Assembly: GCA_003152275.1 (NCBI GenBank)
Contig: PLZU01000091.1
Coordinates: 13,474-77,473 of the forward strand
Length of the DNA stretch: 64,000 nucleotides
Direction: 5' to 3'
DNA from: Actinomycetota bacterium
GTDB lineage: Bacteria; Actinomycetota; Thermoleophilia; Gaiellales; Gaiellaceae
The position numbers and the translations under genes are program-made. Position 1 is the first letter of the stretch; every line of letters begins with the position of its first letter. The notes beneath the pieces were generated by a model, which saw only the letters and a program-made list of their open reading frames with translations, searched no databases and was not told the DNA's origin. Below, in pieces: positions 59,804 to 64,000 of the stretch.

Positions 59804-60697
59804 ATGGATACACGTCAGTTGGCGGCGTTCTGCGCTGTGGTCGAGCGGCGGAGCTTCTCGCAGGCGGCGGAGCAGCTCGGGGTCACGCAGCCCGCGGTGA
59901 GCTTGCAGATCCGCTCACTCGAGAAGCGGCTCGGACAGCAGCTCGTCGACCGCTCGGGACGCCGCGTCGAGCCGACAGAGGCCGGCCGCCGCCTCTACCG
60001 GAGCGCGCTGCGGCTGCTCGCGCTGGAGGAGCAGCTCCTCGCCGAGCTCGGTGAGGAAGCCGAGGGCGAGCTGAGCGGCCGGCTCGAGATCGGCGCCTCG
60101 ACCGGGCCCGGCGGCACGGTGCTGCCCGTCGTGCTCGCGCAGTTCCAGCAGCTGCACCCCGGCGTCCACGTCGCGCTCTCGGTCTCCGATACGCAGCGCG
60201 TGATCGAGCAGGTCGCCCGGCGCGAGCTCGAGCTCGGCGTCGTCGGCGCCGCGCGGCGTCACCGCGGCGTCGTCTTCGAGCCCTTCTTCCGCGACGAAGT
60301 GGTGCTCGCGGTGCCACGCGGCCACCGGTTTGCGAACCGCAGCGTCACACTCGACGAGCTGAAGGACGAGCCGCTCGTGCTGATGCAGGAAGGAGCGGGC
60401 GTCCGTCAGGTGATCGACGACGAGCTGCGCGAGGCGGGCGTGCGCCTGCGCGACCTCGACGTGCGGCTCGAGCTCGGCCTGCAGGAGTCCGCGCGGAGCG
60501 CGGTGATCGGCGGATTCGGCGTGACGTTCATCTCGCGCTCGGCGATCGACGCCGACGTTACGGCGGGCACTGTCGCCGTCGCACGCGTCGACGGGCTCGA
60601 GCCTTCGCGTGAGATCTCGCTCGTGCGGTCCGCGGGTCGCGCCGAGACGCGCGTCGCGCAGGCCTTCGTCGAGTTCGCGAAGTCGCGGCTCACGTGA
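59804..60697 (+). CDS. LysR-family transcriptional regulator
   Basis: 297 residues. Winged HTH at residues 1-60 (RQLAAFCAVVERRSFSQAAE, GVTQPAVSLQIRSLEKRL), then a substrate-binding domain starting GRLEIGASTGPGGTVLPVVL as in CbbR/CysL-like members, and IGGFGVTFISRSAI. It overlaps the downstream dehydrogenase (ATG/GTG overlap of 4 bases) on the same strand, so it probably controls that gene, unlike the usual divergent LysR arrangement. Confidence 0.92.
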   Translation: MDTRQLAAFCAVVERRSFSQAAEQLGVTQPAVSLQIRSLEKRLGQQLVDRSGRRVEPTEAGRRLYRSALRLLALEEQLLAELGEEAEGELSGRLEIGASTGPGGTVLPVVLAQFQQLHPGVHVALSVSDTQRVIEQVARRELELGVVGAARRHRGVVFEPFFRDEVVLAVPRGHRFANRSVTLDELKDEPLVLMQEGAGVRQVIDDELREAGVRLRDLDVRLELGLQESARSAVIGGFGVTFISRSAIDADVTAGTVAVARVDGLEPSREISLVRSAGRAETRVAQAFVEFAKSRLT

Positions 60698-61632
60698 TCG
60701 TCCGCTGGGGCCTCGACGCTTTGCCGGAGGTGTGCGCCGAGGCGGGGGTGACGTCGCCGCTGCTCGTTGCGAGCGCTCGCTGGGACTTGCCGATCGAGAC
60801 CAGCGCGCGTTGGAGCGAGGTGCCGTCGCATCGCATCGACGAGGCGGCGATACAGGCTGAAGGCGGCGTCATCGCCGTCGGCGGCGGTAGCGCCATCGAC
60901 CTCGGCAAGGCGATCTCCGCGGCGGCGGGCGTGCCGCTCGTATCGGTGCCGACGACGTACGCGGGTGCGGAGTGGACGACATATTACGGCGTCCGCGATC
61001 CGGAACGGAAGCTGCGGGGTGGCGGTGCCGGCGCGAATCCGCGCGGCATCGTCTACGACCTCGAGTTGACGCTCGATCTGCCGCGCGAGCCGACAGTCGG
61101 CACGGCGATGAACGCGCTTGCCCACTGCGCGGAGGCGCTGTACGTCGAAGGCCACAACGCCGACGCTGACGAGCACGCGCTCGCTGGCGCGCGGCTGATC
61201 GGCGAGTGGCTGCCACGCGTCGTCGACGCGCCGCGCGACCGCGAGGCGCGAACGGAGTTGCTGCGCAGCGCGTGCCACGGCGGCGCGGCTCTCGGCGGGT
61301 CGGGCCTCGCGCTCGCGCACGCGATGGCGCAGGCGATCGGCGGGCGGTACGGCGTGCCGCACGGAACGCTGAACGGGATTTGCCTACCGCCGGCACTCCG
61401 CTGGAACGAACAGTGGGCGCCCGACGCGGTGCACCGATTCCGCGCCGCCGTTGGTTGCGACGTCGAGGAGCTCGCGGCGCTTGGCGGTGTCACGCGATTG
61501 CGTGAACTCGGTGTGCCCGAGGCCGATCTGCCGGAACTCGCGGAGGCGGCCGCGGGTCGCGCCGGCAATCGCGCGAACCCGCGGCCTGCGACAGCTGCCG
61601 AGATCGAGGAACTGTTCCGCTCCGTCTGGTGA
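60694..61632 (+). CDS. Iron-containing alcohol dehydrogenase, maleylacetate reductase-like
   Basis: 312 residues from GTG 60694; shorter than typical (about 350). Group III ADH features: IAVGGGSAIDLGKAISAAAG, VSVPTTYAGAEWTTYYGVRD, MNALAHCAEALYVEGHNADA and LAHAMAQAIGGRYGVPHGTL, the last holding metal ligands. Maleylacetate reductases share this SVPTTYAGAE block and finish the 3-oxoadipate branch of aromatic degradation. Assignment to that substrate is likely but not certain. Confidence 0.85.
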   Translation: MIVRWGLDALPEVCAEAGVTSPLLVASARWDLPIETSARWSEVPSHRIDEAAIQAEGGVIAVGGGSAIDLGKAISAAAGVPLVSVPTTYAGAEWTTYYGVRDPERKLRGGGAGANPRGIVYDLELTLDLPREPTVGTAMNALAHCAEALYVEGHNADADEHALAGARLIGEWLPRVVDAPRDREARTELLRSACHGGAALGGSGLALAHAMAQAIGGRYGVPHGTLNGICLPPALRWNEQWAPDAVHRFRAAVGCDVEELAALGGVTRLRELGVPEADLPELAEAAAGRAGNRANPRPATAAEIEELFRSVW

Positions 61633-61633
61633 A

Positions 61634-61759
61634 TTAGCTGACAGCGTCGCGGATTGCTCCGGCGAGGATGAGCAGGAACACGATCCAGAAGAAGAGGTAG
61701 ACCTTGACGGACAGCGGCCAGCTCCACCACACGGGCCACCCGATTCGAAGGCGTCTCAC
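61634..61759 (-). CDS. 41-residue single-pass membrane protein
   Basis: GTG 61757-61759 follows a strong site, AGGAGGAGCC, and stops at TAA 61634-61636. The product begins MRRLRIGWPVWWSWPLSVK and continues into one helix, VYLFFWIVFLLILAGAI, ending RDAVS. The clear ribosome binding site and membrane composition support a real gene. Its function is unknown. It follows the exported protein gene 61770-62450 on the same strand after a 10-base gap. Confidence 0.65.
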   Translation of the reverse strand: MRRLRIGWPVWWSWPLSVKVYLFFWIVFLLILAGAIRDAVS

Positions 61760-61769
61760 GCGGCTCCTC

Positions 61770-62450
61770 CTAGTTCCCGCCGCCTGAGGCAGTCCAGGCG
61801 CCGTTCCCGTTCACCCACATGTCGACGTACGGATAGTACGAACCGATGCATCCGTACCTGAGGATGCAGTTGTCGACCCTTCCTTCACGGTGCGCGTAAT
61901 GGCCGCCGAATGGGCCGCCGGCCCAGGTGTAGTACCAGCCGTACCCGTTGTTGTCGTATCGGACTTGGCCGTTCGGGTCGACGTTGTAGAAGTTCCCTCG
62001 GGCGTCGAAGCAGGTGATGTTCGGGTACTGCCAACACCAATGGCTCACCTGCTGGTAACGCCACGCGACGAATACCGAGGAAATCGACCACTTCGTGACC
62101 GTGAACTCGACCGTGTCGCTTCCCGACGACGAGCAGCACGAGGAGAGCCGTCGCGCGGGGGGCTGCTGAGCTGCCGCGAGGTTGGAGCCGGGGTCGATTG
62201 ACGTCGCGTCCGCGAGGTCCGATCCTGCGAGTGAGGCGCCGCCGCCGGGGCTGCCGAAGACGCTCCCCGGCTGGAGCCCGTCGCGGTGGGTCTGCGAGAC
62301 AATCTGGCCGGCGCCGTCCCTGACGGTCTCGGTGTAGCTGATCTCCACGCCCGGCGCCCACGTCGCCGCCGGGGGCGGAGCCGGCTTCTTCGCCGCCGCC
62401 GCTCCCGGGACGAGCAGCGCGAGCGCCGCGATCAAAATCGTCTTTCGCAC
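61770..62450 (-). CDS. Secreted cysteine-containing protein, unknown
   Basis: 226 residues from GTG 62448-62450 with AAGGAGGAACC upstream. Signal peptide RKTILIAALALLVPGAAAA. The mature part has a Pro/Ala/Gly-rich linker, then an aromatic domain rich in Tyr and Trp with six cysteines (SSCCSSSG, HWCWQYPNITCFDARGNFY, NCILRYGCIGSYYPYVDMW), suggesting three disulphides. No family is recognised; an extracellular binding or structural role is likely. Confidence 0.72.
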   Translation of the reverse strand: MRKTILIAALALLVPGAAAAKKPAPPPAATWAPGVEISYTETVRDGAGQIVSQTHRDGLQPGSVFGSPGGGASLAGSDLADATSIDPGSNLAAAQQPPARRLSSCCSSSGSDTVEFTVTKWSISSVFVAWRYQQVSHWCWQYPNITCFDARGNFYNVDPNGQVRYDNNGYGWYYTWAGGPFGGHYAHREGRVDNCILRYGCIGSYYPYVDMWVNGNGAWTASGGGN

Positions 62451-62573
62451 GGTGGTTCCTCCTTACTGTTGCCGTACCCCCGCAACGGCAGCCGCACCGT
62501 ACCGTTGCCAGTGATGACAACGCAAGATGTCCCACCGAGCTAGGTATAAGCTGCGCGAATCTCTGGGATTAGC

Positions 62574-62579
62574 TAGAAT
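62574..62579 (+). promoter_or_regulatory. -10 promoter element, near-leaderless
   Basis: TAGAAT, a good sigma-70 -10 hexamer, ends only 7 bases before ATG 62587 (a GTG lies at 62584). Transcription would begin at or next to the start codon, giving a leaderless or almost leaderless mRNA, as is common in actinobacteria. No clear ribosome binding site is seen there, in keeping with this. Confidence 0.45.
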
Positions 62580-62586
62580 CCGCGTG

Positions 62587-63780
62587 ATGTCGGTAAACGG
62601 CTCATTCGACGTGCTCGTGATCGGGAGCGGGGCCTCCGGCCTCGCCGCAGCCGTCTCGGCCGAGCGGGCCGGCGCGCGCGTCGCCCTCGCGACGAAGGCC
62701 TCGATCCAGTCCTGCAACTCGGCCAAGGCCCAGGGCGGGATCCAGGCGGCGTTCGGCGAGGACGACTCGCCCGACCAGCACGCGCAGGACGTCTGGAAAT
62801 CGAGCCACGAGACGGCGAACATGAAGCTCGTCGAGGTGCTCACCACCGAGGCTCCCTCCGCGATCCACTGGCTCGAGGAACTGGGTGTCACCTTCACGAA
62901 GGAGAACGGCGGCTACCGCCTCGCCCGCTGCGGCGGCGCGTCGGCCAAGCGCCTCCTCCAGGTCGGCGACCGCACCGGCCACGCGATCACGAAAGCGCTG
63001 CGCGATGCGGCCGAGTCCGGCGGCGTGACCCTCTTCCCCAAGAGCCCGCTCGCGGAGCTGTCGCAGACCGAGCACGGCTGGCGCGCGCGCGCGGGCGAGC
63101 ACGTGATCGACGCCGCGACCGTGATCCTCGCCGCCGGTGGGCGCTGCTACGCAGTCGCCGAAGAGCGCGGCGAGCTCTCGACGAATCATCCGGGCGCGAC
63201 CGGCGAGGTCACGAAGATCGCGCTCGACGCGGGCGCGGAGGCGCGCGACCTCGACGCGCTGCAGTACCACCCGAACGGCGGCGCGTGGCCGGAGACGATG
63301 CAGGGGTACAGCATCCCCGAGACCACTCGCGCGTACGGCGCGGTTCTCCTGAATGCGGACGAGGAGGAGTTCACCGACTCGCTCGGCCCGCGTGACGTCG
63401 TCAGCCAGGCGATCGTCGACGAGGTTGCGAACGGCAAGGGTGTCGAGACGCCCGACGGACGGCCCGCGGTCTATCTCGACACGACGCGCATCTCACAGCA
63501 CGATGCGGAGCTTTCACTGCCGTACATGCTGAGGCGGTACCGCGCAGGCGGAATCGACCCGCTCAGAGAGAAGATCTTCACCTACCCCGTCCTCCACTAC
63601 CAGAACGGCGGCCTCGTGATCGACGCGGACGCCGAGACGACGCTCGAAGGTGTGTACGCATGCGGCGAGATTGCGGGCGGCACGCACGGGCGGAACCGCA
63701 TGATGGGCAACTCGTTGCTCGAGTGCGTCGTCTTCGGCAGGCGCGCGGGCAGAGCCGCTGCAGAGAAAGCGAGAGCATGA
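62587..63780 (+). CDS. FrdA/SdhA-like flavoprotein, short form
   Basis: 397 residues, about 180 shorter than fumarate reductase/succinate dehydrogenase A because the C-terminal helical domain is missing. FAD motif VLVIGSGASGLAAAVSAERA, SAKAQGGIQAAFG (Asn where SdhA has the covalent-FAD His), DALQYHPNGGAWPE (substrate His), ETTRAYGAVLLN, SLGPRDVVSQAIVDEV (Arg), and NRMMGNSLLECVVFGRRAG. Probably a soluble flavoprotein with noncovalent FAD related to L-aspartate oxidase or fumarate reductase. ATGA overlap with the fumarase gene suggests it acts on fumarate or succinate. Confidence 0.85.
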   Translation: MSVNGSFDVLVIGSGASGLAAAVSAERAGARVALATKASIQSCNSAKAQGGIQAAFGEDDSPDQHAQDVWKSSHETANMKLVEVLTTEAPSAIHWLEELGVTFTKENGGYRLARCGGASAKRLLQVGDRTGHAITKALRDAAESGGVTLFPKSPLAELSQTEHGWRARAGEHVIDAATVILAAGGRCYAVAEERGELSTNHPGATGEVTKIALDAGAEARDLDALQYHPNGGAWPETMQGYSIPETTRAYGAVLLNADEEEFTDSLGPRDVVSQAIVDEVANGKGVETPDGRPAVYLDTTRISQHDAELSLPYMLRRYRAGGIDPLREKIFTYPVLHYQNGGLVIDADAETTLEGVYACGEIAGGTHGRNRMMGNSLLECVVFGRRAGRAAAEKARA

Positions 63781-64000
63781 GCATAGATACGACAACCGAG
63801 CTGCAGCATGCGGTGGAGGACGCTGCGGCGCACCTCTACGTCTGGGCGCTGAAAGACATCCCGCAGGACTTGCGCGACGCGCTCAAGGACGCCGCGGCGC
63901 GTGAGACGTCGATTCCGGGCCGGCGCGTCCTCAACACGATCCTCCGCAACGTCGAGGTCGCCGACGCCGACGGCAACCTTGTCTGCCAGGACACCGGCAT
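63777..64000 (+). CDS. Fumarate hydratase class I / tartrate dehydratase alpha subunit, N-terminal part
   Basis: 74 residues visible; the gene runs off the window. It begins MSIDTTTELQHAVEDAAAHL and reaches VEVADADGNLVCQDTGI. The VCQDTG motif contains the first Cys ligand of the [4Fe-4S] cluster in class I fumarases and TtdA-type two-subunit enzymes. It interconverts fumarate and malate (or dehydrates tartrate). The start overlaps the flavoprotein stop as ATGA. Confidence 0.88.
   Translation, partial: MSIDTTTELQHAVEDAAAHLYVWALKDIPQDLRDALKDAAARETSIPGRRVLNTILRNVEVADADGNLVCQDTG

Noticed and set aside
1-64000. tRNA, rRNA or insertion-sequence genes
   Set aside because: No cloverleaf, conserved rRNA stretch, transposase motif or target duplication was recognised on either strand by eye; a covariance-model scan would be decisive.

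Overview
This is a dense, high-GC chromosomal window with short intergenic gaps and many GTG/TTG starts. Most neighbouring genes overlap by 1-30 bases. Gene content suggests an actinobacterium, probably of the Thermoleophilia/Gaiellales type: menaquinone is made by the futalosine route, the bc complex is of cytochrome b6 type with a PDWY Qo motif, there is a UvrD2-like HRDC helicase, and many secreted proteins are of unknown function. This taxonomic reading is an inference. No rRNA, tRNA, CRISPR array, insertion sequence or replication origin was found.

Layout. 1-16.9 kb is a catabolic region: a thiolase tail, an aldehyde dehydrogenase, an FAD oxidase, two EamA-type exporters, EthD, three enoyl-CoA hydratase/isomerase genes (one PaaG-like), a minus-strand paaABCD operon (phenylacetyl-CoA epoxidase without paaE) and a divergent TetR gene. 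The TetR operator matches the published PaaR consensus as I recall it. Within this region lies a small Rdx/SelW-like gene with an in-frame TGA at the redox-active position of a CxxU motif, followed by a SECIS-like hairpin; it is probably an overlooked selenoprotein. 17.0-22.2 kb holds a lipid/diacylglycerol kinase and 2-oxoacid dehydrogenase E1alpha, E1beta and E2, with an acetamidase-like gene between E1beta and E2. 22.2-32.6 kb contains envelope and membrane genes, repair methyltransferase and ABC export genes.

32.65-45.1 kb is a continuous plus-strand run of 15 genes with no gap above 21 bases. It links heme synthesis (hemB, hemL), a b6-type quinol:cytochrome c reductase (Rieske, cytochrome b6, subunit IV fused to cytochrome c) and menaquinone synthesis (UbiD-like, UbiX, UbiE/MenG, prenyl synthase, MqnE, MqnA, MqnC). 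Three small unrecognised proteins are embedded in it, one resembling part of a prenyl synthase without catalytic aspartates. Together these genes would make the quinone, its heme cofactors and its oxidising complex.

45.2-50.8 kb holds an ABC-2 exporter operon, a phosphotransferase, a phosphodiester glycosidase and a DedA protein. 50.8-59.8 kb is a surface-polysaccharide region (DegT aminotransferase, PglF/CapD-like dehydratase, DUF354, asparagine synthase, sugar transferase) interrupted by a UvrD-family helicase. 59.8-64 kb holds a LysR regulator with a maleylacetate reductase-like gene, two small envelope proteins, and a FrdA-like flavoprotein coupled to a class I fumarase that runs off the end. 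A 37-base palindromic repeat occurs at 45.1, 55.9 and 56.0 kb, and a related palindrome at 0.15 kb.

Several reading frames appear to lack a single base (13.7 kb, 16.37 kb, 32.49 kb), and a few genes lack an ordinary start codon. These could be consensus errors or real lesions.
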